Positions 47,701 to 57,967 of a stretch of 64,000 nt of DNA are shown here, one piece after another. Source of the stretch: Osmia lignaria lignaria (taxonomy: Eukaryota; Arthropoda; Insecta; Hymenoptera; Megachilidae). Under the pieces are notes generated by a model. The model did no database searches and had not been told where the DNA came from. It was given only the letters and a program-made list of their open reading frames with translations. The position numbers were made by a program, and so were the translations under genes. How positions within the stretch are numbered: position 1 is the first letter of the stretch; every line of letters starts with the position of its first letter. The stretch spans positions 14,606,692 to 14,670,691 of the forward strand of contig NC_135039.1 of NCBI RefSeq assembly GCF_051020975.1. The letters run 5' to 3'.

Positions 47701-49202
47701 CGATTACAGTAGCGACGGATTGATTAGCATAATCGGAAGTCGAACTGTCACATAGCAATCTCATTTCTCTGTAGGTGATGATACCCCAGTTCTCCATCGC
47801 GCCAGCTGAGAAGTCTGGTATGGCAACCATATCCATCTTGGGGATGTTGAAATCTTGCTTGAACAATCTGGACAGGTAAATAGTGGCGTCTAGACTGAGG
47901 TCCCTGGCATACATCGCTTGACGAATGGCATTGGGCCTGGCCCAAATGCTTAAGTTGCCTAATTGCAAACTTTCGAAGTCCGAGATGATGAAGGCGACCA
48001 GATAAGTGGACATAGGGATACTTTGTTGAAATTCGTCCCAGGTTCCTTGTGGTCTGTACAAAACCAAAACAGAAATGTGTCAGGCCGAATGTACATTGGG
48101 CGAGTAATTGTGTCAGCATATGCTGCCACTTCCTGAAGAGGAAGAAGGTAGTCCCCCTGGACAGTTGTCCTTCCTCGACCCCTTATTTTTCCAAAATTAC
48201 TTACTCTTTATAACTTTTATGAAGTGGCATGTTGCTAAGAGAGTTGTACCCCGGAGGTCTTAGAATCCTGATTGTAAACCTTGCTTTGAAACTTGGCTCG
48301 TCGAAGCACGGGAAAGCATGTCTCGCGTGCGCTGTTTGGAACTGCGTCGTGGCCATCCATCTAAACCATTTTAAAAAACATATAGGTATAACATTATTGA
48401 CGATTGTCAGAATGGTAAGATGTCCTATGAGTTTTGACCAAATGCTCGAAAGGACTTTTTGCACAGAAAATCTACATTAACGATTTACCTAATCTTCCCA
48501 TTAGAATCGATGTAAGAGCTCTTATAGAATCCAATCATGTCGTCTCGGAGCTTTCCATTGTACGCGATGTTGATGGATATTTTCTCTCCTTTATTCAATG
48601 TTCTGTTAAGACTGATTTCATATTTCTCTGTAGTGTCGTTGTATCTGGAGGGTGTTTTATTTATCGTTTGATTATTCCAGTTAACAGTTAGCGTCGTTAT
48701 ATTGACACTTCCACGATGAAGAGTTACGGTGTCGGTCAACTGTTGCACTATGGCATTAATACTCATAGACCCGATAAATATGAAGTCACCCCCCATGGTT
48801 GGTATGAGATTGATCTCATAACTAATGGGTATAACCGATTTTGGTAATCGGTAGTCGTAGAACGTAATATTCTCTCCATCTTCGACAAATGGTTCTGTAA
48901 AATAAATTATTTCTTTTTAAATATTAATAAAAACACAAGGGTTAATGAAATAAACAGACATAAATTTTTTATTAATTATTTAAATTTTAACACTTCCTAA
49001 ATTTTTCTATTAGCACTTTTTATAACTATTAAAATATTACTTTTAATCACCAATTATTGGCTCATATCTTTTTTTAAATTATTAATTATATGTAAGCTTT
49101 ATTAAAATTTGTGTCATTACCTTGATTCCCCTTTGTTAATTGAAATCCAGCGACCACTAAAAGGAGAACTGTAATTGAAGCCCAGTCCTGGATGAAATTC
49201 AT
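35737..49202 (-). CDS. Three-module M1 aminopeptidase, secreted and GPI-anchored
   Basis: A 2,698-residue protein: signal peptide (hydrophobic core at 8-20), three complete M1 aminopeptidase modules (about 42-907, 922-1785, 1791-2660) and a C-terminal hydrophobic tail after HNSSAA, typical of GPI attachment. Coding exons, 5' to 3': 49202-49121, 48894-48489, 48360-48205, 48053-47588, 47487-47249, 47186-46816, 46403-46123, 45693-45506, 45418-45251, 45169-45017, 44844-44224, 44054-43896, 43606-43135, 43042-42804, 42739-42387, 42004-41727, 41617-41427, 41274-41107, 41030-40884, 40820-40742, 40666-40140, 39831-39673, 39559-39266, 38877-38694, 38620-38464, 38401-38139, 37688-37048, 36790-36617, 36433-36281, 36125-36047, 35985-35737. 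Total 8,097 nt, all phases agree. Exons 44844-44224 and 40666-40140 each encode the end of one module and the start of the next, with no stop and no new signal peptide. No dibasic cleavage site is obvious in the linkers. A 5'-UTR acceptor lies at 49235. Confidence 0.9.
35850..40512 (-). other. M1 module 3 of the fused aminopeptidase
   Basis: Approximate span of residues 1791-2660, starting at YRLPSTFSPLKYN. GAMEN is at 2055-2059 and HELAH at 2091-2095, followed by SMFG where relatives have QWFG; E2114 is in LNEGFAEY. The catalytic tyrosine is in VTYGKSSSVIRMI (glycine replaced by serine). It has a separate 184-nt exon for the zinc motif and a 157-nt exon after it, like the single-module genes at 25743 and 60722, and a 641-nt exon where the others have introns. 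Confidence 0.85.
37735..38050 (-). repeat. Purine-rich imperfect minisatellite in an intron
   Basis: About 300 bp of A/G-rich sequence built from diverged words such as 'GAGAACTTAGGGAAAACT', 'GGAGAGCCTAGGGAG' and 'GAGTCTAGGAAAG'. It lies in the intron between exons 38401-38139 and 37688-37048. A short relative occurs at 8551-8590. Confidence 0.6.
40515..44600 (-). other. M1 module 2 of the fused aminopeptidase
   Basis: Approximate span of residues 922-1785, starting at YRLPQNLSPSKYY. It shows MFPCFDEPAMKA, GAMEN at 1183-1187, HEITH at 1218-1222 and E1241 in LNEGFA. The catalytic tyrosine is in ISYAKAASVIRML; the glycine after lysine, usual in the family, is alanine here. Exon sizes mirror module 1 (472 vs 466, 239 vs 239, 278 vs 281, 191 vs 188, 168 vs 168), so the two arose from a common duplication. 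Confidence 0.85.
42085..42288. mobile_element. 204-bp CAGT/ACTG MITE (family B)
   Basis: Starts CAGTGTCGAGCATGGTGGGC and ends with inverted 'TGCTCGATACTG'; both ends are flanked by TA. The interior is GC-rich. It lies in an intron of the fused aminopeptidase. Degenerate relatives of its ends are near 33625-33700 and 46765-46800. Confidence 0.7.
44892..44993. mobile_element. ~102-bp family A MITE
   Basis: Starts 'TTAGTAGATTTTCGTTATATTG' in degenerate form and ends with inverted 'CAATATAATTAGTCTACTA'. It lies in the intron before the exon that links modules 1 and 2. Confidence 0.55.
45750..45818 (+). mobile_element. Family A MITE end, truncated
   Basis: 'AATAGGATCTCGTTATATTG' followed by a second 'GAATTGTCAATATA' just before the 45819 element. 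It seems interrupted or truncated by that element. Confidence 0.4.
45819..46035. mobile_element. 217-bp CAGT/ACTG MITE (family C)
   Basis: Left end CAGTAGCTGCTTGATAATTT; the right end is inverted CAGTAACCGTATGATAATTC. Clean TA duplications at 45817-45818 and 46036-46037. The interior is GC-rich. It lies in an intron of module 1. Confidence 0.75.
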
Positions 49203-51114
49203 GATGTCCCCTCGCTGTTCCTTTGTTTAATAACCTGCATAAAAACATTGCAAAATATTTAAAAATATTATAAATCAAAAATATTCTCATATTAACGAGA
49301 ATAAAATTATAGAAGTTGTTATTAAATGTACTTGAAAAAGAGAAAAATAACAAATTATAAATAAATTCTAATTGCATAATTATAGCAGTAAAACGCACAC
49401 GAATTATTCAACAGGAAATTGTTTTATATATTTTGATAACTTCAGATAACAAATTCATTGAAAAATAATAAAATGACAAACACAAGTGCAATAAGAAAAA
49501 TATTCAGTAACATATATAGAATTTTTTAATAATAATTTATTGATATAGAATGAATTGAATAAAGAAATTTTTTTTTATGTAAGAGAAGATTTCAATGTTT
49601 ATAAATTTCTTCGGTATTATTAATTACAATTTACCTTCTTTGTACTATGTATTACAATTTGTTTAGAGCGAATTTAGATCTCGTTGAAACTTGTGTTAGT
49701 AGATTACAATGTAAATGCAACCTGTTCTCTATTTTTAGTCCGTACTTATCAGTATTTGTTTGGTGTAGACATCAAACAATTACCAGATTCGACAATGAAC
49801 TTGTTTTCTTCAGTTAATATACAATTTATTTATTATAGAAAAAATCAAATTACTACAAAAGTGACTATGGAGAAAATAATACAGGGTGTTTCTTATAGTG
49901 TCTCTATGGGATATTCTGTAAACTCTAAATTCTAAATATTAAATTAAAATTTAAAAAACGTTTTACTTCTTTAATATATGAAAGTAGTATCTTCTATTTT
50001 ATAAAATTATCTTTTTCTGAAATTCAAAATAAAAATACTACCCTTTTTTTAAAAAAAAAAAGAACACTAATTAAAATATATGTACATTCCCGCCCTTCCC
50101 CGTAAGCATCCCCGAGGAAAATGACAATGTAGGGGAGTGGGCCCCATAATATAGGTCTGTAGATCCCCACCACTTGCGAGTAAACGTTTACGCGGGAAAT
50201 TTGAATTGATATTTATTTATTATTCATATTTCTCAGTTACATATTATGATATTTAATCATTCCAAATCATATTATTTTGTTTCTAAATTACTTTTAATAT
50301 TGACACCGGCAAAATGAACATTTTAAGAATTCCTATTTCCCCTATATCGTCATTTTCCCTGAGAAAGTCTGATTTGCCGCTTATTAATTTATTTTCTTGA
50401 CACTTTCCTTATTGAATATTGACAATTTCATGAAATACAAACTAATGATGACAGTTTCGAGTATTGGGTACTTTCGTGAAAAGGATAGAGTACTCACGTG
50501 AAACTGTTACAAGACATAAAAATAAATGATTAAATATTTATTCAATAGAGATAACAATCCGATGCGATAACTCGTTCATTTCACTGAATTTATTAACAGA
50601 TGGAAAGGTACTGATTAAACATCGCGAATGTTGATTAACGATATTACGTTTTTAAAATTTACAATGTCTAGTTTATTAATATTTGAGTGTAAACAAAGAT
50701 TATATCATTTTTTTATCAAGAATGCAATAGATATTAAATAAAATTTTCCGGATTAAGGGTTTGCACCGAGGTGTACACTATATTGCTACCCATACTAATT
50801 CAAAAACTGAAATGTTTTAAGGAGCTCAAAACAAATTGAAATTGAAATTTCCTCTCTCCATTGCATTTTCCATTATTTTTAAAAATATTTCTAATACTAT
50901 TTTTCAGTTGCAAAATATCCAAATTATGAATTGCCTAAATCTATGTATGTACTGTCATTTTACAAAAACTATAAGGTCCTCTACTTAAGAGGCCTCTTTA
51001 ATTAAATTCCCCATCACTTGCATAAATTTTCTAATCTCCATGCACCAAAATTCTGTGGCCTTTCCCTCTTGACCATCAACAAAATTAAAAAAATAAAAAT
51101 AAAAGTGAACTTAC

Positions 51115-51240
51115 AAAACTATCTTTGGGTACTAACAAACTCGTCTTTCAATCATCTGTCTTCATAGTCACATCCTTCGGCAAGATACTACCAGTGTCAA
51201 TGCTGAATACAGGTAACTTCGAAAGTGAAAGTCACTTATC
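51115..51240 (-). promoter_or_regulatory. Candidate promoter and first exon of the fused aminopeptidase
   Basis: On the minus strand an initiator-like TATTCAGCATT (start near 51204) is preceded by a GATAAG site (51240-51235). About 90 nt downstream comes the strong donor GTAAGTTC (exon end 51115). This fits the splice acceptor at 49235 in the 5' UTR. GATA sites are common in insect gut promoters. Inference from motifs and position. Confidence 0.4.
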
Positions 51241-52340
51241 GTAATAACAATTCGTATCACAAACGTTTCTTTTTTTTTTCACGGACACAATACAAGTTAT
51301 ACAGTACACGATCTGAGATTAAATGTTGCGACGTTTGAGCAGATTCGCCGCGACTTTTCGCGATTCCTGTAACCTTCTGATCGGCCTGCTCTCTGCCAAC
51401 TAGATCGTCGCCTTCGTTTTCATCACTTTTTGACGCGTGCCCAACATTTGTTACGTTGTATTAATTATCTTATCAAACGATTGACCAAGGGCTGATACAC
51501 GGCACCATTTTTATCGCAAGGAACCGTGTCAGCATACAGAGATACCGCTTTTATAAACAGGTCGAAATTCTTTGTCCACCGTATAATCGAGTATTTTGGG
51601 TATTGATTGAATATCCGATTTTTATATTTATTCTGTAAATACAAAGTGTATCAAACTTTGTCTAAACATGATCAGTACATTCTTATTGCATTGATTACAG
51701 TTGGGATTATTAGTGACCAGCATACAATTGGGGCAAATAAATTCCTGGATGTCCAATTCCTTTTTTTCTTAAATTTTGTAAGAATTTTATAAATAATTTT
51801 TTTTTTAACTAATTAATTATGTAGGTATTTTGTATGATTAGATTTATCAAGTTTGCGAAGATAAAATTTTTGTGACAAAACGAAAAAATATTCCTTCCCC
51901 AGAATGTGAACAACATTATAAAACAAACATTAATATTATACACTGTAATAATAAACAGAATATGATGGTACATTTCAGAAAGCAGGACAAGTGTTTTTCA
52001 CACCTGATGTATTGATGATTCATGCCGACAAAGAAATTAGTCACACCAATTGCAAACTTTCAAATAGTTGATTGATCTTTAGTTGGGATAACTAGTTAAG
52101 TAATGGTTTTAATATTATTTTAAGTAACATGCTTAGTTGTCACGTCTACCTGGACGATAAAAGCGTTTCCATGTACAAAATTGTTCTTGGTTCCTTTGAT
52201 TTGACTGAAAAAAAGAAATCTCATAAATTATTATTAAAATTCATTTGGAGAAAATGAAATCATCCCTTAAGAAATTACTCCACTTTCAATCTGAAAAATC
52301 GAACTTACCTTGGCATTTTTTTTTTTTAATATCATCAAGC

Positions 52341-52592
52341 AAATGGAAAATCTGTTATATACGTTTTTTTGTACACATTTTGAACTTCACAAAAATATTT
52401 TTTTATTTTCTGTATTCAATAAAATGGCGGAGCTATAGCTGCCTCATATGAATCTGTCAAAAACAACTCTGTTAAACACAGCCATCTTAAGGCAGCTGCA
52501 GCTCAGCCATTTTGTTGAATACAGAAAATCAAAAAATATTTTTGTGTAGTTTAAGATGAATACAAGAAAATGTATATAACAGATTTTTCATT
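52341..52592. repeat. Palindromic element with ~100-bp inverted arms
   Basis: The left arm (52341-52443) contains 'AAATCTGTTATATACG' and 'TTTTCTGTATTCAATAAAAT'. The right arm (52489-52592) repeats them inverted with about 10-15 percent mismatches. The loop is about 45 bp. No coding capacity. It is probably a foldback MITE. Confidence 0.7.
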
Positions 52593-53164
52593 TATTTCAT
52601 GGTTTTTCATCAAAAAATTATCAAAGATCGCTTTGAGCTTTCAGGGTCTATCACTTAAAATTTGTCAAATTTTTCATTTCCTTTCGTTTGCAGTTTGGAA
52701 GGCCATCTAATATCTATGATTCAGTGTAATCTAAAACACTATGGATGTTTCAAATAACCCTTTAAAGTAACTTTCAATGTTTCTGCTTTAGGCATTACAC
52801 TCTTCCTCGTATAATCTTTCTTAGCAATCTTGGTCAAAATAAAATTGCGTCAAATGTTACAATTTCACCTTTATCTCTTCCGTAATTACGTGATTAGATG
52901 AAATGCCGTCGACATACGATAATTGTTTCGCAGTTTTTAAACCAACCGGATATAAAATAACAATTTATACAAAAGACTATCTTATCTTAAGGCCATTTCT
53001 ATGCGATAGAGTTTTATGTAGCAACGTCATCTGTAAGGGATTTAATTACAGGTTTCCAATAACAATATAGCTTGAGATATTAATCCTATTAATTTAGATC
53101 TGGCTTAGCTATTATCGTTGGATATGTTTTTTATTTTTGACACCGAAGAAAGTTAATGAAAAAT

Positions 53165-53330
53165 TGAAATATATACAAAAAATGGCACTTATGGCACATC
53201 AATTTAAAGCTCAAAGTTTCATCAATAGTCTTATTGTTAGTACAAAATGGCTGGTCCTTCGTTGAAACAAACAATAGTATAACTAATTATACTTTGTACT
53301 TTTCCATAATCCATCATATACAGCATATTC
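53165..53330 (+). repeat. Distant copy of the 1270-1830 repeat family
   Basis: 'AAAAATGGCACTTATGGCAC' followed by 'ATCAATTTAAAGCTCAAAG' matches the units near 1362 and 1542. Confidence 0.55.
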
Positions 53331-54674
53331 CAAAAATTTCCGTAAGTCATCAAACGATTATATATTTTTATAAAATTTTAATCTTTAAATTAATGTACCA
53401 TGAGGACCATTTTTGATATTTTTATTGATACACCACAGCCTAATAATTAATTTATTATATTAAATCCATATATATGTAGATTTAAAAAAATTCCCCTCGT
53501 CGTACCGTAAATTATGAACTCATAAATCATGAAATGTAAAGAGACAGCAGTTTGGAGACTCAAGTGCACTAACTGTTCCCCTTTTAAATCGCGTTCTTCA
53601 TAACAGCTGTCAAGAGCAGAAAACATGTGAAAAGACATATTACAAGGTAATACAGGTGAATAAACCTTACGCGCATATTTTATAATACACGCCATGAAGA
53701 TGAAGAGAAGTCATGAACATAAGTTCAAAACCGCTATCTTAATGAATTATAAAAATAACACCTCTTGTTTGTTATTTTATGTGCAATAAAATGTTATTAA
53801 TATCAACCCTTTTGCACTGGATCAAAATGACCCGGCATTCGGTAGACCAGGGCCAATTATTAAAAATATAAATAATTCCTAATTTTCAAATATTATACTT
53901 TCAATTTTTAATATTTTATGTTATTGCAGTAATTAAGTTTTTTTATTGTTTTATTATATTGCATTTGAGGCATGGGTCACTAATGACCGCCATAACAGTC
54001 AATGTGTTAAAATGGTATCCTATAGTACTTTTTTTTTCACACAATAGTTAATCTTGTTTTGGAAAATTCGAGATCCTTCTATTTATTTATACATGTTTCA
54101 TCCAGACAGTACACACATTATCATGAATGTCATATTTTTGTACATTCATATTTCGTTTTAAGGGCACAGACTCCTTCGAGGCCTCCTCCGAATCGATATA
54201 AGCGCCATTGGAAAGAATCGGCCAATCATGAAAACACTTAATTGAGAAATTTGACATTTGACGGTGTGACATCTAACATCATTATGCAGAATAAGAAACG
54301 AAAGTGAGGTGGCGTAGTTGTCGAATCACATCATTTGAGAGATCTGTCGCGGTGTTGCCACATCTGTGACAATCCTGACCATCTAGCAAAATGAATTCAC
54401 TCGAGCCGAGCGAGATTTTAATTCCAGGCGGACATAGAAAAGGACAGCGCGATAGAAAGAGAAGGAGTATCATGAATGAAACAACGTAGTACCGATCGGC
54501 AGAAATACATATGTTCGAGTCACACGCGACGACAGATTCGATGAGACTCTGTAATACACATAACGTACGCGACTATAAAACTTATACGAATAAAAACTAC
54601 ATGGCATTAATAATTTGAGAAAAGGAATGGAAAATAAACAGATGTAAATTGATCTATATATACAATTTATTCAT

Positions 54675-55052
54675 TTAAATATTATCAATATAGGTATATA
54701 AATAATAATTAGACGGCCGCCCGTCGCCTGCCGCCCACTGCTCGCTTCTGCCTCTTCTTTCTCCGCGACGTCTGCATCGTCGATTACCATGACAGCCATC
54801 CCAGTCATGGCTATGGTATCGAATTTTTATCTGAAATATAATAATGGCTACTGTTGTAGACATAATTTCCATTTCATGAAAAATCTAATTCTGCCACATT
54901 TCTTACATAGAAGAATCAACGCTTTTACTTACTTGCGACGTTGACGGCCTCGGATTCTCCTTTCTCTTCCCTTTTATCCGACTTCGTTCCTTAGACCTCT
55001 TTCTCCTGTTTCTTCTATCCTCTTTCTTTTCTTCTTCTTCTTCCTCGTCCAT
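54675..55052 (-). CDS. Small basic protein, diverged paralog of the RGG gene
   Basis: Two coding exons (55052-54933 and 54830-54675) give 91 residues. Exon 1 encodes MDEEEEEEKKEDRR, then an Arg/Lys-rich stretch ending PSTSQ; exon 2 encodes IKIRYHSHDWDG and further Arg-rich sequence ending YTYIDNI. The splice sites (CAA|GTAAGTAAAA and TATTTCAG) and both introns are homologous to those of the plus-strand gene at 57382. The upstream intron is also recognisable, but its donor is altered and the first exon has no usable start, so I begin at the ATG that opens the second exon. The RGG periodicity is lost. Function unknown; the charge pattern suggests nucleic-acid binding (inference). It may be a decaying copy. 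Confidence 0.6.
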
Positions 55053-55486
55053 CTGTGAAGAAAGCAATTTATGTATAGATAACGTAATATTAATTATGTA
55101 AGATTATACTTGCCGATTATACGTGATCAAACAGCATATTCGCAGTCCATTTGTCCTGTTAGGTAATGCTTTCTTGAATATACCTATATATAATTTTTTA
55201 ATTTATTTCGAGAAGAGGAAAATGCTGTTTTTAATTTCTCAACGACAAAAATGTTCATGCAAAGATGAATGAAGATGAATGAAGATAAATATTGAAAAAA
55301 GAAAAAGTTAATGGAAATAGATGATATAGGACATTAATAATTTCATGAAGGGAATAAGAAAAAAATTGTTTCAGCTGAAAAAATAAATTTTGAGTCCAAC
55401 GCTCGCTTCGCTCCAAAAAACCTCTTCTCGGGAATCCTTTCTTCGAAAATCTGTAACAAATTAAGAAATATAGTATGGCATCGCGT

Positions 55487-55640
55487 AACTCACGAGATCG
55501 TATGATCCGCGAGTACAATTGCTATTTCATGCAATTGTGAACCACCAACAGAGTTAGTGTTACTACACTTTACAGTGCATTGCGACGCCGGACAGTAACA
55601 GTATTTTTTATTACTGTCCGCATAAGACCTTTTTTGACTT
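55487..55640. repeat. 154-bp direct repeat, copy 1
   Basis: Nearly identical (one mismatch seen) to 55683-55836, separated by 42 bp. It contains the hairpin GGACAGTAA...TTACTGTCC. It lies just beyond the 3' end of the transposase fragment. Confidence 0.95.
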
Positions 55641-55682
55641 TTCAAAGGTCACTATTTTAAAATGTGTATATCGGCGTCGAAC

Positions 55683-55836
55683 AACTCGCGAGATCGTATG
55701 ATCCGCGAGTACAATTGCTATTTCATGCAATTGTGAACCACCAACAGAGTTAGTGTTACTACACTTTACAGTGCATTGCGACGCCGGACAGTAACAGTAT
55801 TTTTTATTACTGTCCGCATAAGACCTTTTTTGACTT
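55683..55836. repeat. 154-bp direct repeat, copy 2
   Basis: Second copy. The transposase reading frame runs into it and ends there at 55766, so the last ~24 codons of that frame are repeat sequence rather than transposase. Confidence 0.95.
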
Positions 55837-56965
55837 TATAAACGCTGCTGTCCCCATCAGCAATCAGTGTTGAATAAATCAGCCCACGTTTTTCGACGCT
55901 GGTCTTGAAGCCTTCGACTATAGCGTCACTTTCCATAGCCGTTGATGCTTGGCTTGCGCTCCAATTTTTAAAACAGGTGTGCTTTCGTGGCTCTTCTTTC
56001 TTTTTCGCAGCACATCGACAAATCCTGCACACTTTGTTTCTCACACCAATAAATAAAACTTTCTTCGTGTGATATCCAATTATAACGCCGACTCCAGACG
56101 CGGAATTGTACGTTCCAGTCCGGTATGATCGTTTCATCCAGCTTCCATCGGCCACAACGGGGATGTGAGGGATTCCACATCCGGAAACAATATCGCCTCT
56201 TTCAATGGCCAAGCGTTTTTCTTCCTCTGCCGCTGTTACCATTTCTTCTTCTGCAGCAACAATTAATGTTTTCACTATTTCATCGTGATGTTTTCTAAAT
56301 TCTTTCTTCGACATGGAGGGTATGTTCATCGCTGCAAGGAACTCTTCCATTTGGGCATAACTGGCTCCATTCACAATTGTTCCAGCAACGGCACACTGGT
56401 TTGTTTCCATGTGATTGCTTTCGTCAGGTTCGCTGTGGATTTCACCTGTATATTTGCACATATCGCATATTACACTGAGGGTGGTCCTCAGACCCGACCG
56501 TTTCATGCCGGTTATTTTCAGGTGTCTAATTCCACAGTCTTCCCTGTTTTTAGCATGGTCACCTATTTTTTGAAATTCGGCAAAGATGTGCTGCATGTCC
56601 ACGATACTCAAGCCACTTGGTAGACAGAATTGTTCTTCAGGCTCGTTCGTTACAACTTTCTGTATCATCAATTCTTCATTTTCTGAATTTGTGCCTTCCA
56701 TATTTATCCCATCTTCAGCATTGTTTGTTTCTTCAATTTCAAACAATTCATTCGTCGTTTCTTCAAAAATTTCTTTACAATTTGCCGTATTCTGAAGGGC
56801 TAACCGCCGCCTTCTTTCGCGGCATGCTCTTTTTTTCGAGTATCTTCTCGTATGAACTGTTAATTTTGGCCGCCGACTTGTATTTGCCATCACACATTGC
56901 TGTTCGCATTCATTTCTCCTATCTTCAATCACTTCAATCGTGAAAACATTTTCACTATCACTCAT
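55766..56965 (-). pseudogene. Truncated Mutator-like transposase
   Basis: A 399-codon frame from the ATG at 56965. Residues 31-56 are strongly basic and may act in nuclear import or DNA binding. A Cys-rich segment follows near 144-191. The recognisable domain, typical of insect Mutator-like transposases (Pfam 'Mutator', PF20700 by memory), begins at VVADGSWMKRSY (D273), continues with a Cys cluster CRICRC (313-318), KNWSAS, MESDAIVEGF and ADGDSSVY (369-376). In intact relatives the domain continues well past this point; here the frame passes into the 154-bp repeat and stops, so the region with the third catalytic acid is missing. It cannot be an active transposase. It lies in the centre of the TTAA-flanked unit. 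Confidence 0.75.
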
Positions 56966-57298
56966 TGTCACTATCACACAACAATATTCACCTATCACTT
57001 TGATCACTACACACTTTCAAAGCTTTGAAATAAATTCAATGATGTTATCTATTTCTTGCTTCGAAAGCAACTGTCGCGAAAACGTAAAATGCACTACGGA
57101 GAAACATAGGGCACCGTGGTGGGGAGTGTTTATGAGGACTACGAAAAATAAACGACATCAATATTTATTTTAAAAAAAAGTTTTCTACTTGTATTCATTT
57201 ATAATATTATGATTTTAAATTATTAAAAAAATATATAACATGAAAATAAAAATTCAATACGTAAAATCAGAAATTAGAAATTAGAAAAGGGTCTATTT

Positions 57299-57305
57299 TA
57301 TAAAA
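57299..57305 (+). promoter_or_regulatory. TATA box of the RGG gene
   Basis: TATAAAA 77-83 bases before the start ATG at 57382, giving a short 5' UTR if transcription starts about 30 bases downstream. Confidence 0.45.
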
Positions 57306-57381
57306 CAGTGAACACGGTCCTGATCCCCACCAACATTCGAGTGGTTTCAGCATCAACGACAAAAGACAATCAAAAGACAAG

Positions 57382-57967
57382 ATGTCAGACCAGGAGGTGC
57401 GTATAATCGGCCAGTGAAATATTATATCATTAATATTACGTTATTTATATATAAATTACTTTCTTTATAGATGCAGATAGATGAAGAAAAGAAAGAGGAG
57501 AGAAAAGAAGAAAAGGAAAAAGAAGAAGAAAAGGAAAAAGAAGAACACAAGGAACCGAAACAAGGAAAAGAGGAGAGCAAGGAGAAGGCGTCGACGTCGC
57601 AAGTAAGTAAAAACGTTGATTTATCTATGTAATGAATGTGGCAGAATTAGATTTTCGTGAAACGGAAATCATTTCTACAATAGTAGCAAATGAATTTCCA
57701 CGATTATTTTTGGTTTTTTAATAATGTCACAATCTTACATAATGGAATATATAGTCCGCTACAATTATATTAAAATTCATTATTATATTTCAGATAAAGA
57801 AGATGTTAAAAAAAATTCTATATAGCGGCGGCCGCGGCGGCCGCGGCGGCCGCGGCGGCTATCGCGGTGGTCGCGGCGGATATCGCGGTGGCAGGCGCCG
57901 AGGGCGACGAGGAGGCCGTCGTGGTCCTCCTCCTGGAGGAGAATACGTTTTTAATTTTTATAAGTAA
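57382..57967 (+). CDS. Small acidic/basic-tailed RGG-box protein, three exons
   Basis: Coding exons 57382-57396, 57471-57602 and 57794-57967 join in phase 0 to 106 residues, with clean donors (GAG|GTGCGT, CAA|GTAAGT) and acceptors (TTTATAG, ATTTCAG). Residues 1-49 are a Lys/Glu-rich, probably helical or disordered segment ending ASTSQ. Residues 50-57 are IKKMLKKI. Residues 58-95 form a Gly/Arg box with GGRGG and GGYRGG repeats followed by RRRGRRGGRR. The tail is PPPGGEYVFNFYK. RGG boxes usually bind RNA and are methylated on arginine, so a nuclear or RNP role is possible (inference). I do not recognise the family. A diverged inverted paralog lies at 54675-55052. Codons in exon 3 are GC-rich (GGC CGC), unlike the surroundings. 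The stop codon overlaps an AATAAA. Confidence 0.7.

Larger units (their letters stand above)
44640..49085 (-). other. M1 module 1 of the fused aminopeptidase
   Basis: Approximate span of residues 42-907. It shows AFPCFDEPSFKA, GAMEN at 299-303, zinc motif HELTH at 334-338, and the third zinc ligand in LWLSEAFA (E357), where most relatives have NEGFA. The catalytic tyrosine is in ITYNKGGSIVRMM. The C-terminal helical domain ends at PIISWI. All catalytic residues are present, so activity is expected (inference). Confidence 0.85.
49235..54157. other. Upstream region of the fused aminopeptidase; mostly non-coding
   Basis: 49235-51114 is probably the 5'-UTR intron. The rest is AT-rich with no supported gene. 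It contains the promoter candidate at 51115-51240, the palindromic repeat at 52341-52592, the dispersed repeat at 53165-53330, and a MITE end at about 53988-54007 that matches the 13499 element. Confidence 0.45.

Noticed and set aside
35737..49202. Reading the minus-strand cluster as three separate aminopeptidase genes
   Set aside because: The linker exons are open throughout, all splice phases agree, and modules 2 and 3 have no signal peptide or plausible start of their own.
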